Positions 33,097 to 42,744 of a DNA stretch of 64,000 bases are shown one piece after another (the stretch's first letter is position 1; every line of letters begins with the position of its first letter). A program made the position numbers and the translations under genes. The stretch is from Bacillota bacterium (lineage in GTDB: Bacteria; Bacillota; UBA4882; UBA8346). Location: contig JAEZJK010000045.1 in the NCBI GenBank assembly GCA_023415835.1, forward strand, positions 1 to 64,000. The letters run 5' to 3'. The notes under the pieces were generated by a model. That model saw nothing but the letters and a program-made list of their open reading frames with translations. It was not told the origin of the DNA and did not search any database.

Positions 33097-35037
33097 TTAA
33101 GCAACCGCTCTAATATCCAAGATTAAAGCGACACGGCCATCTCCAAGGATGGTTGCCCCGGCAATCCCCTTGATTGATCCCAGGTAACCGCCCAAGGATT
33201 TAATTACCACATCTTGCTGGCGTAATAAACTATCGACAATACATCCGATTAACCGGTCACCAATTTTTAAGACAACTACATCCAATTCCTCGATCTCATA
33301 GTTCTTGGCCCCGGGTGTATCCAATAAATTCTGAAGGCGGACTAAGGGCACTACTTCTCCTCGCAACATAAAGACTTCCTGTTGCCGAATACTTTTAATC
33401 TCACTCCGGTTAAGGCTGGTAATTTGTTCAATATAACTTGACGGAAGGGCGTAAATTTCATTACCCAACTGGACTACTAACGTTTGGATGATCGCCAGGG
33501 TTAAAGGTAAACGAATTGAAATAGTCGAACCTTCTCCATAAATCGAATTAATACTGACTACGCCGCCAAGGGAATTAACTTTTTCCCTAACTACATCCAT
33601 CCCAACTCCCCGCCCCGAAACATCGGTTACCTTTTCAGCAGTGGAAAAACCGGGTAAAAAAGTTAGTTCTAAAATTTGCTCCTCGCGCATTTCAGCTAAA
33701 GCTTCCGGAGTAATAACCCCATTTTTTAAGGCTTTTTCTTTTACTTTTTGGAGGTTAAACCCTCTTCCATCGTCATTTACAGTGATGACAACGCTATTCC
33801 CCTCTTGACGGGCATCTAGGATAATCTTTCCCTGTCTTTGTTTACCTGCCCGTTCCCGTTCATCAGTAGATTCCAGGCCATGGTCTACGGCATTTCGAAT
33901 GATATGTACCAACGGATCGCCGATCTCGTCAATAACCGTCCGATCCAGCTCGGTTTCACCGCCATAAATGTCTAACTCAATTTCTTTATTTAATTCTTTG
34001 GCCAAATCCCTTACCAATCTCGGAAAACGTGAAAATACCGTTTCCACCGGAATCATTCGGGATTTCATCACGCTATCCCTTAAATCAATCGTTAACCTGC
34101 CTACTTGTTCAATTACTTCATCCAGGTCCCTGGAACGAACCGTAGAACCGATTGATTCTAAGCGTGATCTGCTAATAACCAGCTCCCCTACGAGGTTCAT
34201 TAAATCGTCAAGCTTTTTAATCTCCACCCGGACAGTCTGGGTGTTGATCTTTTTCTCAGCATGGTCTACCGCTGAATCCTGCCGTTTTTCAGTTTGGAGT
34301 TGATTAAGGGGAGGTTCTTCAACCAGCGCTTTTTCAACATCCATGATGTTGGTGATATTCTTGACAAATTCTTCGGGAGGCTTTGCGGTTAATACACCTA
34401 CGACAAAGCGGGTGTCGAAATTCTCATCCTCTAAGTCCTTAACCGCAGGGACGCTCCTAATAACAGTCCCTAACTTTTCTATTTCCCGTAAAACCATAAA
34501 GACGCGCGCGCCTTTTAATAAGCAGTCCTCAACCAATGTGACTTCAATGTGGATGAGTTTTTCACCATTATTAATAGCTGAAGATATCTGTTCAATTTCA
34601 GCTTCTAAATATCGAAGTTGCAGGTTTTGACGCCGCTCAGACTTGACCGGTTCGATATTACCGGAGATAAACCGATGCAAATCCTGAACCGTCCCTGTAA
34701 TTTCAATGTCTTCTTCTTTACCTTCGCTGATAGTGGCAGTTAAAATTTCAAGGGAGTCGACCGCTTCAAAAAGGCTATTCATTAACTCGGAAGTAACAGT
34801 AAGTTCTTTGCTGCGCAACTTACCTAAGACATCTTCCATGGCATGGGTTAAATTAGCCATCTTATTAAAACCCATTGTCGCTGAAGCGCCTTTTAGAGTG
34901 TGGGCGGCACGAAAAATCTTGTCTAAAACGGATGAATTCTCCGGTGCATGCTCCAATTCCAATAAAGACTGGTTCAAGGTTTGGAGATGTTCTTGACACT
35001 CATCCATAAATACGCTAAGATACTGGGATGTTTCCAA
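33097..35037 (-). CDS. cheA: Chemotaxis histidine kinase CheA
   Basis: A 646-residue kinase with all five domains. P1 has the phospho-accepting His46 (AAHTLKGASATMG); a P2-like region spans about 150-230; the P3 dimerisation helices follow (KLDDLMNLVGELVISRSRLE); P4 has the N box HIIRNAVDHGLES, G1 DDGRGF and GRGVGMDVV; P5 is a CheW-like domain at the C-terminus. I start at TTG 35037 so that the protein begins (M)ETSQYL as CheA proteins commonly do, eight bases after AGAGG. It phosphorylates CheY, encoded 9 kb upstream. Confidence 0.95.
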   Translation of the reverse strand: METSQYLSVFMDECQEHLQTLNQSLLELEHAPENSSVLDKIFRAAHTLKGASATMGFNKMANLTHAMEDVLGKLRSKELTVTSELMNSLFEAVDSLEILTATISEGKEEDIEITGTVQDLHRFISGNIEPVKSERRQNLQLRYLEAEIEQISSAINNGEKLIHIEVTLVEDCLLKGARVFMVLREIEKLGTVIRSVPAVKDLEDENFDTRFVVGVLTAKPPEEFVKNITNIMDVEKALVEEPPLNQLQTEKRQDSAVDHAEKKINTQTVRVEIKKLDDLMNLVGELVISRSRLESIGSTVRSRDLDEVIEQVGRLTIDLRDSVMKSRMIPVETVFSRFPRLVRDLAKELNKEIELDIYGGETELDRTVIDEIGDPLVHIIRNAVDHGLESTDERERAGKQRQGKIILDARQEGNSVVITVNDDGRGFNLQKVKEKALKNGVITPEALAEMREEQILELTFLPGFSTAEKVTDVSGRGVGMDVVREKVNSLGGVVSINSIYGEGSTISIRLPLTLAIIQTLVVQLGNEIYALPSSYIEQITSLNRSEIKSIRQQEVFMLRGEVVPLVRLQNLLDTPGAKNYEIEELDVVVLKIGDRLIGCIVDSLLRQQDVVIKSLGGYLGSIKGIAGATILGDGRVALILDIRAVA

Positions 35038-35056
35038 ATTACCCACCTCTCAAGGG

Positions 35057-35719
35057 TTAAATTAGACCTTTCAAACGTAATTCCTGCTGTTTATATATAA
35101 ATTTAAGGATTTTTTGCTTTTTACTCTCAGTAATGTCATCAAACCTGAATGCCGTCCAATATAAACCAGATGCCCCCGGCTCCGGGTTGGGATCGTGATC
35201 CGAGCGGACAACTTCAGCTTCCACAAAAATCTCATCTTCTTCGTCACCTAAAGGTAAAACGATAACCATTTGATATTTTTCCCCGGCCTTGAATTGTTCG
35301 GAAGTTTCAATTTTTATGCCACCAGCGCTTAAATCTATTGAATTCATGGTGCAAGCCGCAACTGGGACTCCATTACGGTAAAAATATAAAACCTCCACCG
35401 GAACATTGATTGTAATCCGAAAATCAGAGCGGCGCTGTTTACGTTTGATCAAATGAGGGATATAAATTGTCAGATAGGCAAAATCATGCGCCGCCGGGGC
35501 AATCACCTTTGTTTGGAACTCATACATCGCGTCTTTTTTTAAAACACAAACACTAAGCAGATCGGTCTTTTGAATTGGAATCAAACCATGGTCGTTTCGA
35601 GGCGCCGTAATCAACAGTTCGTTCTCTTCACTATTGATAACCCGGCTGTTATAAACACCCTGGTACTTTCCTGAGGTTATTTCAATTTCAAGAACATCGT
35701 CAACTTGGAATATTTTCAT
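35057..35719 (-). CDS. PilZ domain flagellar brake protein (YcgR type)
   Basis: A 220-residue protein: N-terminal YcgR-N/FlgZ-like beta domain (about residues 1-90), then a PilZ domain whose cyclic di-GMP motifs are visible as KQRRSDFR (R-x-x-x-R, near 97) and D-x-S-x-x-G (DLSAGGIKIE, near 130). Such proteins slow flagella when cyclic di-GMP is high. It lies between flhG and cheA, where B. subtilis carries cheB. Start ATG 35719 overlaps flhG by 20 bases, so coupling is likely. Confidence 0.9.
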   Translation of the reverse strand: MKIFQVDDVLEIEITSGKYQGVYNSRVINSEENELLITAPRNDHGLIPIQKTDLLSVCVLKKDAMYEFQTKVIAPAAHDFAYLTIYIPHLIKRKQRRSDFRITINVPVEVLYFYRNGVPVAACTMNSIDLSAGGIKIETSEQFKAGEKYQMVIVLPLGDEEDEIFVEAEVVRSDHDPNPEPGASGLYWTAFRFDDITESKKQKILKFIYKQQELRLKGLI

Positions 35720-36590
35720 TGTCCTGATCCACCTGTTTAAATACTCCTAACAACCGTTCAAAAAAAGATAAGGAACCCGTGGTATTTACAGCATCTTCGT
35801 TGATCAACCGATTTGCTATTTGATTAACGCTCTGAGCCGCTGCCGAACGCGGATGGCCAAGCACAAAAGGTTGCTGTTCCTTTACTGCTTTGGAAACAAC
35901 CATATCTAACGGGATAAATCCCAGCCTTACCAAATTCAACCCCAAAAAACGCTGAGATACCGCAGATAATCGTTCCATGACCTCCTCAGCCTCTTTTTCG
36001 TTTTTAACCATATTAACCACTACCCGAATGGGTATGTCCCGATTGGCGCCCGCAATTACCTTGATAATTCCATAAGCGTCTGTAATAGCTGTCGGTTCCG
36101 GTGTGGTAATAATAATAACTTCTCCTGCAGCCAACACAAATTTTAAAACACTTTTGGATAAACCGGCTCCGGTATCGATTAACATGATATCAGTGGATTT
36201 TTCAAGTTCATTCAAGTGTTGTAAACATTGAGCCAACTTTTTTTCACCCAGGTTAGCCAGCTTATACATGCCGGAGCCGCTGGGAATAATCTTCATACCT
36301 GCCGGTCCATTAATAATTATATCGGCAATTTTCTTTTCTCCCAATAGAACATGTCCCAAGTTATATTTAGGAATCATCCCTAACATTACATCAACATTTG
36401 CTAATCCTAAATCAGCATCGACCAATAAAATCTTTTGGCCAAGTTTGGCAAGGATGATTCCAAGGTTTACTGTAAAATTTGTTTTACCAACGCCGCCTTT
36501 GCCGCTGGTTACGGTAATTACTCTGGCAGGATTAGCATTGGCCATATTTTCTTTGACAATTGCCCTTAAACGTTCCGCTTGGTCCGCCAT
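35700..36590 (-). CDS. flhG: Flagellar number regulator FlhG (MinD-like ATPase)
   Basis: A 296-residue ParA/MinD ATPase. The deviant Walker A SGKGGVGKT is at residues 29-37, with the N-terminal DQAERLR motif that in FlhG proteins stimulates FlhF GTPase. Walker B-like VDADLGLANVDVMLG and IDTGAG follow. It works with FlhF, encoded immediately upstream, to set flagellum position and number at the membrane. ATG 36590. Confidence 0.94.
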   Translation of the reverse strand: MADQAERLRAIVKENMANANPARVITVTSGKGGVGKTNFTVNLGIILAKLGQKILLVDADLGLANVDVMLGMIPKYNLGHVLLGEKKIADIIINGPAGMKIIPSGSGMYKLANLGEKKLAQCLQHLNELEKSTDIMLIDTGAGLSKSVLKFVLAAGEVIIITTPEPTAITDAYGIIKVIAGANRDIPIRVVVNMVKNEKEAEEVMERLSAVSQRFLGLNLVRLGFIPLDMVVSKAVKEQQPFVLGHPRSAAAQSVNQIANRLINEDAVNTTGSLSFFERLLGVFKQVDQDNENIPS

Positions 36591-36618
36591 CCAATTACTC
36601 CTTTAAAAAATATCTTCT

Positions 36619-37965
36619 TCAAGTTGAAACCGTACTCCGGCTATAAGAATTACCCTTAAACAATTGCGTAAGTAGCTTATTTGGTTTAGCGACTTCAATA
36701 TCGTCCGGAACATTTTGCCCGTTAGTAAAATAAGATATCGGACGTTTAATGTTCATAGCTAAACTGACAATTGGACCCAAGGAGCCGGTCTCGTCCAACT
36801 TTGTAAAGAGTAGGTGAGTAAAGGCAATCTTAGAAAAACTCTCGGCTATTGATAACATATCTTCATATTTGGTAGTCGCGCTAATTACCAACAGTATTAG
36901 GCCAATTCTTGGGTTTGCTAAAAACCGCTGCAATTCATCCATCATTGCTTGATTATGAGGGCTCCGTCCGGCGGTATCGATCAAAATCAAGTCGCACTGT
37001 TTTAAATTGGAAATGGACTGGTTAAGATCCGAAGGAGTGTACACTACTTCCACCGGCAAATTAATAATATCCCCATAAGTTTTTAGATGTTCTACTGCTG
37101 CAATCCGATAAGTGTCTATCGTAATTAATCCGACTTTCTTCCCTTCAAACAAATTATAATTGGCGGCAAGTTTAGCAATAGTAGTCGTCTTACCTACACC
37201 GGTAGGCCCAATCAAAGCTACCACTTGCTGCTCGCCTGCCTGTTCAGCTAAGATTGGCTCAGAAAACATTAATTTAGTTGCTAAAATCTGTTGACAATAG
37301 ATTAAGGTCTCTTCTTGGGCATTATTTTCAAGCAAATTTGCTGGAATTTGCAACATCAAATAATCAATAATATCGCCTTCCATCCCCAAGCTTTGCAGGT
37401 GTTGCCGGAGCCAATCCGAATTACCGGAACGTTCCGGTTGAGGAATGGGAACCCCTACCGGTAATGAATTCGGCTTTGAAGCTACTTGCCGGATTAACTC
37501 CTTCATTTCGGCAATTTCTTCTTTTAATGATTTTAAAACCGGTTCTGCGGTTGCGCTGGCTTCTTTTAGGCCTTTTACAAATGATTTCTCGTCAAAAACC
37601 ATGTCCGGGGCAGGTTGCTTAACCTCCGGAACTGGCGCTGCAACCGGTTGGAGCGGTACAAGAACGGGCATTGGTTTTGGTTCTGGCTCTATTAAAGTAG
37701 CCTGCCTTGATGCTGAGGTTGTTCGAATTTCAGTTGGAGAAGGTGGTTGTAGTTTGGTTTCTACTTTTTTGGAAGCTGCTGCATTATCGGTTATTGTCTC
37801 ATCAACCGCCGCAATCACTTCGAAACGGCGACGACAGAAAAAGCCCAGGAAACCTCCTTCTTTAAAAGGTTTGGTATGTAAGATGATTGCATTTCTTCCC
37901 AGGTCGTTTTTGACTCGGGTGATCGCCTCCTGAATCGAATCAGCTACATAACGTTTCACTCTCAT
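36619..37965 (-). CDS. flhF: Flagellar biosynthesis SRP-type GTPase FlhF
   Basis: A 448-residue protein. The basic N-terminal B domain (residues 1-60, MRVKRYVADS-IQEAI) is followed by a proline-rich linker (70-125), then the N and G domains. GPTGVGKT (P-loop) is at residues 253-260, DTAGR near 333 and TKLDET near 390, all SRP-GTPase motifs. It guides early flagellar assembly at the membrane. The start overlaps the flhA stop (ATGA). Confidence 0.95.
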   Translation of the reverse strand: MRVKRYVADSIQEAITRVKNDLGRNAIILHTKPFKEGGFLGFFCRRRFEVIAAVDETITDNAAASKKVETKLQPPSPTEIRTTSASRQATLIEPEPKPMPVLVPLQPVAAPVPEVKQPAPDMVFDEKSFVKGLKEASATAEPVLKSLKEEIAEMKELIRQVASKPNSLPVGVPIPQPERSGNSDWLRQHLQSLGMEGDIIDYLMLQIPANLLENNAQEETLIYCQQILATKLMFSEPILAEQAGEQQVVALIGPTGVGKTTTIAKLAANYNLFEGKKVGLITIDTYRIAAVEHLKTYGDIINLPVEVVYTPSDLNQSISNLKQCDLILIDTAGRSPHNQAMMDELQRFLANPRIGLILLVISATTKYEDMLSIAESFSKIAFTHLLFTKLDETGSLGPIVSLAMNIKRPISYFTNGQNVPDDIEVAKPNKLLTQLFKGNSYSRSTVST

Positions 37966-40040
37966 TGTTTAACTGACACCACCCCTACAGAATGAACTTC
38001 AGCTTCGGCAATAATCTCGTTATAGGAAAGGACCATAATTTTTGCTGCCAGTCTTTCTGTTAATTTCCTGAAGGTAAGCCTAATTGCCGGTGAACAAAGG
38101 ATTACCGGCTGATAGCCCGAACCGGTAACTTCTTTGACTAATTCCCCCAACCGATCATAGATGCCCTGAATTAGCCGGGGATCCATCGAAACCCCCCCTG
38201 TTTCTTTAGACTCTTTTTGAATTTTCATTAATATTTGTTCCAATTGGGGGTCTACTGTAATCACTCTGATAATACCATCCTCAGCCTGAACCATTTTGGT
38301 AATTTGCCTTGCCAAAGATTGCCGCACATTTTCCGTCAAATATTCAATATCTTTAGTCATTAGGGCATTATCTGCCAAAGTTTCTAAAATCGTTACCAAA
38401 TTACGAATCGGTATTCCTTCTTTTAACAAGTTAACCAATACTTTTTGAATCTCGCCCACTGACATTAAATTAGGTATTAACTCATTAACAACAACTGAAT
38501 AATCTTCTTTGACGTTATTGATTAAAGACTGGACCTCCTGACGGCCCAACAACTCATACGCATGGCTCTTAATGACTTCAGTCAAATGGGTGGCTAAGAC
38601 CGACGGCGGATCGACCACGGTATATCCGGCAATTTCCGCCTCATCGCGTTGGTTTTCGGTAATCCATAATGCCGGCAAACCAAAAGCCGGTTCAGTGGTT
38701 GGTATACCATCAATTGATTGAGCTACTATTCCTGGATCCATAGCCAAAAAATAGTTAGGTATAATTTCGCCGCCTGCTATTTCAATTCCTTTAATCTTTA
38801 TTACATAAGCTGTAGGTGACAATTGCATATTATCCCGAATCCGAATCGGTGGAAGCACCATCCCTAGCTCCAACGCAGTTTGACGCCGAATCATAGTCAC
38901 CCGTTCAAAAAGGTCGCCGCCTTGAGCCGGATCGACCAGCGGTATCAAGCGATATCCAATCTCAAGTTCCATCGGGTCAATTTGGAGTAAAGAACTCACA
39001 TTTTCAGGTCCTTTTTGTTCCTCGCCGGCAGCAGGTTCACCATCTACGTCTAATTCTTCGGAAGGCTTAATTTTAACTTTACTTAAATGATAAGCAAAAT
39101 AAGCAACAACCGCCGCCATTGAAAGAAATGAAAACTTAGGCATTCCTGGAATCAGGGCAAAAAAAGCGATCATTCCGGAGACAAAATAAAAATTTTTAGG
39201 ATAAGCCAGTAACTGCTTGGTCAAATCCGCTCCCAAATGATCCTCTGCTGCCGCCCTAGTTACCAAGATACCGGTAGCTGTTGAAAGTAATAGCGCCGGG
39301 ATCTGGCTAACCAACCCATCCCCTACCGTCAGTAGAGAATATGTCCTTAACGATTCCTGAATCGAAAAACCCTTTTGGGTAGCCCCGATAATAAACCCGC
39401 CGATTATATTGATGAAGGTAATCAAAATACCGGCAATAGCATCCCCTTTGACGAATTTACTGGCGCCGTCCATTGCCCCGTAAAAATCAGATTCCCGTTC
39501 AACCTCCCGTCGCCTGGCCCTAGCGTCCATTTCGTTAATTAAGCCCGCGTTCAAATCAGCGTCGATACTCATTTGTTTACCGGGCATCGCATCCAAGGTA
39601 AAACGGGCAGCTACTTCGGCGACACGTTCCGAACCTTTGGTAATAACCATAAATTGAATAATTGTCAGGATAATAAACATCACAAAGCCGACCACAGTAT
39701 TATTCCCGGCAACAACATTTCCAAAAGCGTCAATAACCGCTCCCGCTTCTGCATTTAATAAAATAAGGCGGGTTGATGAAACATTCAATGACAAACGAAA
39801 TAAAGTAGTCAATAGCAGTAGAGTTGGAAAAACTGAAAACTCAAGGCTTTTCTTGACATTCATGGTCAACAACAAAACAGCAAATGATATACAAATATTG
39901 ATGGTCAAGAAAAAGTCAAGCATCCAAGAAGGCAAAGGAATAATAAGCATTGTTATAATTAAAACAACAACTAGGACTACTGCAAGTTGATCACCCTGTA
40001 AAAACCGTTGCACTACCGAGGTGTTTTCCGCCTGAGCCAC
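37962..40040 (-). CDS. flhA: Flagellar export gate protein FlhA
   Basis: A 692-residue component of the flagellar type III export gate. Eight membrane segments occupy about residues 15-315, including the conserved FHIPEP-like loop region (FTLDAMPGKQMSIDADLNAG); the large cytoplasmic domain (from about 340) docks export substrates. I start at GTG 40040, eight bases after AGAGG, rather than TTG 40058, which would include the ribosome site. The upstream 343-base gap holds a candidate promoter. The end overlaps flhF by 4 bases. Confidence 0.95.
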   Translation of the reverse strand: MAQAENTSVVQRFLQGDQLAVVLVVVLIITMLIIPLPSWMLDFFLTINICISFAVLLLTMNVKKSLEFSVFPTLLLLTTLFRLSLNVSSTRLILLNAEAGAVIDAFGNVVAGNNTVVGFVMFIILTIIQFMVITKGSERVAEVAARFTLDAMPGKQMSIDADLNAGLINEMDARARRREVERESDFYGAMDGASKFVKGDAIAGILITFINIIGGFIIGATQKGFSIQESLRTYSLLTVGDGLVSQIPALLLSTATGILVTRAAAEDHLGADLTKQLLAYPKNFYFVSGMIAFFALIPGMPKFSFLSMAAVVAYFAYHLSKVKIKPSEELDVDGEPAAGEEQKGPENVSSLLQIDPMELEIGYRLIPLVDPAQGGDLFERVTMIRRQTALELGMVLPPIRIRDNMQLSPTAYVIKIKGIEIAGGEIIPNYFLAMDPGIVAQSIDGIPTTEPAFGLPALWITENQRDEAEIAGYTVVDPPSVLATHLTEVIKSHAYELLGRQEVQSLINNVKEDYSVVVNELIPNLMSVGEIQKVLVNLLKEGIPIRNLVTILETLADNALMTKDIEYLTENVRQSLARQITKMVQAEDGIIRVITVDPQLEQILMKIQKESKETGGVSMDPRLIQGIYDRLGELVKEVTGSGYQPVILCSPAIRLTFRKLTERLAAKIMVLSYNEIIAEAEVHSVGVVSVKQ

Positions 40041-40275
40041 TTTTTTTAACCTCTTCAATATGATAATTTATTACGGCCTTTAGAATATAGTAAACAGGAG
40101 TCAGAAGTATCTAAATAAATGCTCCAAACCAAAAATCTTCTAAGTTAAACTCAACACTAATTCCTAATCACTGGTTTTCACTCCTAGGTATCACTTACTA
40201 TACTACCTACAAAATCTTGGCTACTGCTTTTAAGAGACCCTGAAGCTTTTACTTACGTTACTGTCTATCTAGAAA

Positions 40276-40349
40276 ATGCTACAATGCTTGTCGATCCACG
40301 TCAACCCCATTTTCATAATCTCACGTGGGTCAATTGGAAATTGACGTGG
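40276..40349 (-). promoter_or_regulatory. Candidate promoter and inverted repeat upstream of flhA
   Basis: The 40,041-40,383 gap holds no gene. On the minus strand TTGACG (40304-40299), 17 bases, TAGCAT (40281-40276) could be a sigma-A promoter. CCACGTCAA (40297-40305), overlapping the -35, is repeated inverted as TTGACGTGG (40341-40349), with further CAATT/AATTG pairing between. It could be an operator. Confidence 0.35.
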
Positions 40350-40383
40350 ACGACTACTTACTACTCTTATGTCCCCTGCCCTT

Positions 40384-41523
40384 TTACGCATTTTTCCGTT
40401 TCAATCGATATACATAAGCGAGTACTTCGGCTACAGCTTGGAAAAGATTTGCCGGGATCGCCTCCCCGATATCAACTGTCTTATAGAGCGTCTGAGCCAA
40501 AGGCCTGTTTTCAACCAAAACCACATCATTGGCAGTAGCAATCTCCTTAATCTTCTGGGCGATGAACCCTTCACCCTTTGCCACCACAACCGGGGCGGAC
40601 ATTTTCGAAGAGTCATAACGTAAAGCGATTGCTAAATGGGTAGGGTTAGTAATTACTACATCCGCTTTTGGCACATCCTGCATCATACGGCGCATTGCTA
40701 TTTGACGTTGACGCTGCCTGATTTTGTTTTTTATTTGAGGATTGCCTTCGGTTTGTTTGAATTCATCTTTGACCTCACGCTTAGTCATTCGCAAACTCTT
40801 CCGGAATTCCCAGCGTTGGTAGAGATAGTCAAAGATTGCTAAGGCCAATAAGAACAGGCATATCTTGATAGCGACTTGATAGATAATCCGCCAAAGGGCC
40901 ATTGCCACATCAAAAGGGGTTTGACGGATCATGTCTAAAAATAAAAAGAGGTGATCACGGATGGTTGAATAAGCAAAATAAACCACAATCAGTAATTTAA
41001 TCAAAGATTTAGCCAGTTCGACAAAGCTATGAGCGCTAAATAAACGTTTCAAACCGCTAATTGGATTTAGTTTACTAAACTTCGGCTTCAGCGGCTCCAT
41101 ACTAAACATTGGTCCGACTTGCAAAAAATTAATAACCAACCCGATTATTAACGCTCCCAACCCCAATGGGAGAAACAGCCTCAAAAAAGTCATACAATGG
41201 CGAAACAATAAATTCCCTAAGTTACCATCGCTAAGTTCGGTGTTAAGCTCAGCCGGTGATAGATATTGTTCGACGTATCTGGCAAACTCTCCATAGAACC
41301 ACTTGCCAAAAAAATTTAAGATTATAAAAAGCGCTAATAGCACTACTATTGAGTTTAATTCGTTGCTTTTGGGAACCTGCCCTTTTTTACGGGCTTCTTG
41401 TTTACGCCTCGGAGTTGCTTCTTCCGTTTTATCCGGATCTTGCGCAAAAAATTGGAGATCAAACCGGCAAGAAACACCCTGCCGTTCCCAAACGGCCTCC
41501 CCATTAATAACCGGTAGTTTCAA
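40384..41523 (-). CDS. flhB: Flagellar export switch protein FlhB
   Basis: A 379-residue protein. Four membrane segments lie between about residues 55 and 235; the cytoplasmic C-domain contains the autocleavage site N-P-T-H in VVITNPTHLAIALRYD. The common family start is (M)QFFAQDPDKTEEATPRR, which here begins about 23 residues in and has no start codon at that point, so the protein seems to carry an N-terminal extension. I chose TTG 41523 behind AAGGGA. The open frame runs on to 41598 through a 7-base tandem repeat. It switches export from rod/hook to filament substrates. Confidence 0.92.
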   Translation of the reverse strand: MKLPVINGEAVWERQGVSCRFDLQFFAQDPDKTEEATPRRKQEARKKGQVPKSNELNSIVVLLALFIILNFFGKWFYGEFARYVEQYLSPAELNTELSDGNLGNLLFRHCMTFLRLFLPLGLGALIIGLVINFLQVGPMFSMEPLKPKFSKLNPISGLKRLFSAHSFVELAKSLIKLLIVVYFAYSTIRDHLFLFLDMIRQTPFDVAMALWRIIYQVAIKICLFLLALAIFDYLYQRWEFRKSLRMTKREVKDEFKQTEGNPQIKNKIRQRQRQIAMRRMMQDVPKADVVITNPTHLAIALRYDSSKMSAPVVVAKGEGFIAQKIKEIATANDVVLVENRPLAQTLYKTVDIGEAIPANLFQAVAEVLAYVYRLKRKNA

Positions 41524-41564
41524 ACGGTTATCCCTTAAATACCAGGGTTTTTTCAATAGTAGTT

Positions 41565-41599
41565 GATAACTGAAAACTGAAAACTGTTCACTGTTCACT
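41565..41599. repeat. 7-bp tandem repeat, five units, between fliR and flhB
   Basis: On the plus strand: GATAACT, GAAAACT, GAAAACT, GTTCACT, GTTCACT. It occupies the 95 bases between fliR and the flhB start chosen here. Confidence 0.75.
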
Positions 41600-41617
41600 A
41601 AATAATTGCCACCTCCC

Positions 41618-42406
41618 CTAATGAAGGTGCCTTAGCATTAACCGCATCATTTTAAAAGTATCTCCTGAATTGGAGAATGTCGCCTCAATTAAAAGTATAT
41701 AAACCGGGATAAAAAAGATAAACATGGTTAGGCCTAAGACAATTTTCACCGGATAACCCATCACAAAGACATTGATCTGTGGGATTAGTTTGGCAATAAT
41801 CCCCATAGCCACGTCTGCCAGAAAAATTGTGCCGATAATAGGGATCCCAATCTTAAATCCAAAGTAAAACATATTGGAGAAAGCCATTACAAAAACTCCA
41901 ACCGCTTCTTTCCTGATTAAAAACATACCTGGCTTAATCACTTGATAACTTTGGATAAAGGAGGAAATAACGGTATGATGGCCGTTAATCGCCAAAAAAA
42001 TTAACGTTGCCATTATATAATTAATCTGTCCCATCAATGGCATTTGAGTGCCGGTGGTCGGATCCAATATATTAATCATTCCAAAACCCATCTGGACATC
42101 AAAATAATAACCGGCTATTTGAATGGCATACAGTGTCAGGCTAATCATAAACCCCATGATTAATCCGGTTAAAATCTCCTGAAGCAATGTAAAAACCGCC
42201 ATTCCAAAGGTAAATCGGTTTAAATCAATAACCCCAGCAATAAAAGGAGCCACTACCAACGCCAGACCGAAAGCTAAAACCACTTTAATCTGAGGCGGAA
42301 TGTTGCGGCTCTGAAAGATCGGCGCTGTCATTATCATTCCTGAAGCCCGGGCAAAACCTAGTAAAATCTGAGAAAAGGTTACGCCGAATATTTGTTCAAA
42401 ATTCAA
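41618..42406 (-). CDS. fliR: Flagellar export gate protein FliR
   Basis: A 262-residue polytopic protein of the FliR/YscT family. It starts with a hydrophobic segment (QILLGFARASGMIMTAPIF), and contains the family stretch GLIMGFMISLTLYAIQIAGYYFDVQMGFGMINILDP around residues 80-115. With FliP and FliQ it forms the helical export core. TTG start at 42406, six bases after GGGAGG. Gene order fliP-fliQ-fliR-flhB is conserved. Confidence 0.94.
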   Translation of the reverse strand: MNFEQIFGVTFSQILLGFARASGMIMTAPIFQSRNIPPQIKVVLAFGLALVVAPFIAGVIDLNRFTFGMAVFTLLQEILTGLIMGFMISLTLYAIQIAGYYFDVQMGFGMINILDPTTGTQMPLMGQINYIMATLIFLAINGHHTVISSFIQSYQVIKPGMFLIRKEAVGVFVMAFSNMFYFGFKIGIPIIGTIFLADVAMGIIAKLIPQINVFVMGYPVKIVLGLTMFIFFIPVYILLIEATFSNSGDTFKMMRLMLRHLH

Positions 42407-42427
42407 ATGCTTCCTCCCACGAAAAGG

Positions 42428-42703
42428 CTATCGAATGAAGGTGAATTGGTTTAAATTGCCAAGGATTTTTTCGCAAAACGACAGTAAAGTATGTAACATC
42501 CAGGGACCAAAGAAAATCATCGCTAACAAAACAGCCAAGATTTTTGGAATAAAAGTAAGCGTCTGTTCATGGATTTGAGTCGTGGCCTGGAGCACACTAA
42601 TGACGAGACCGACTATTAAACCAACTACCAGCATTGGAGCGGAAACAATCAAAACAGTAGTTATTGCCTCTCTGAACAACGCGACAACAAAAGTATCGGT
42701 CAC
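42428..42703 (-). CDS. fliQ: Flagellar export gate protein FliQ
   Basis: A 91-residue protein with two membrane helices (about residues 15-42 and 50-75), the usual FliQ size. QATTQIHEQTLTFIPKI between the helices is the conserved loop. GTG start at 42703. It lies 41 bases after fliP. Confidence 0.94.
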   Translation of the reverse strand: MTDTFVVALFREAITTVLIVSAPMLVVGLIVGLVISVLQATTQIHEQTLTFIPKILAVLLAMIFFGPWMLHTLLSFCEKILGNLNQFTFIR

Positions 42704-42744
42704 AGATTCTCACGGCCTTTCTTACTTTAAGGTTCCAATTTTTA

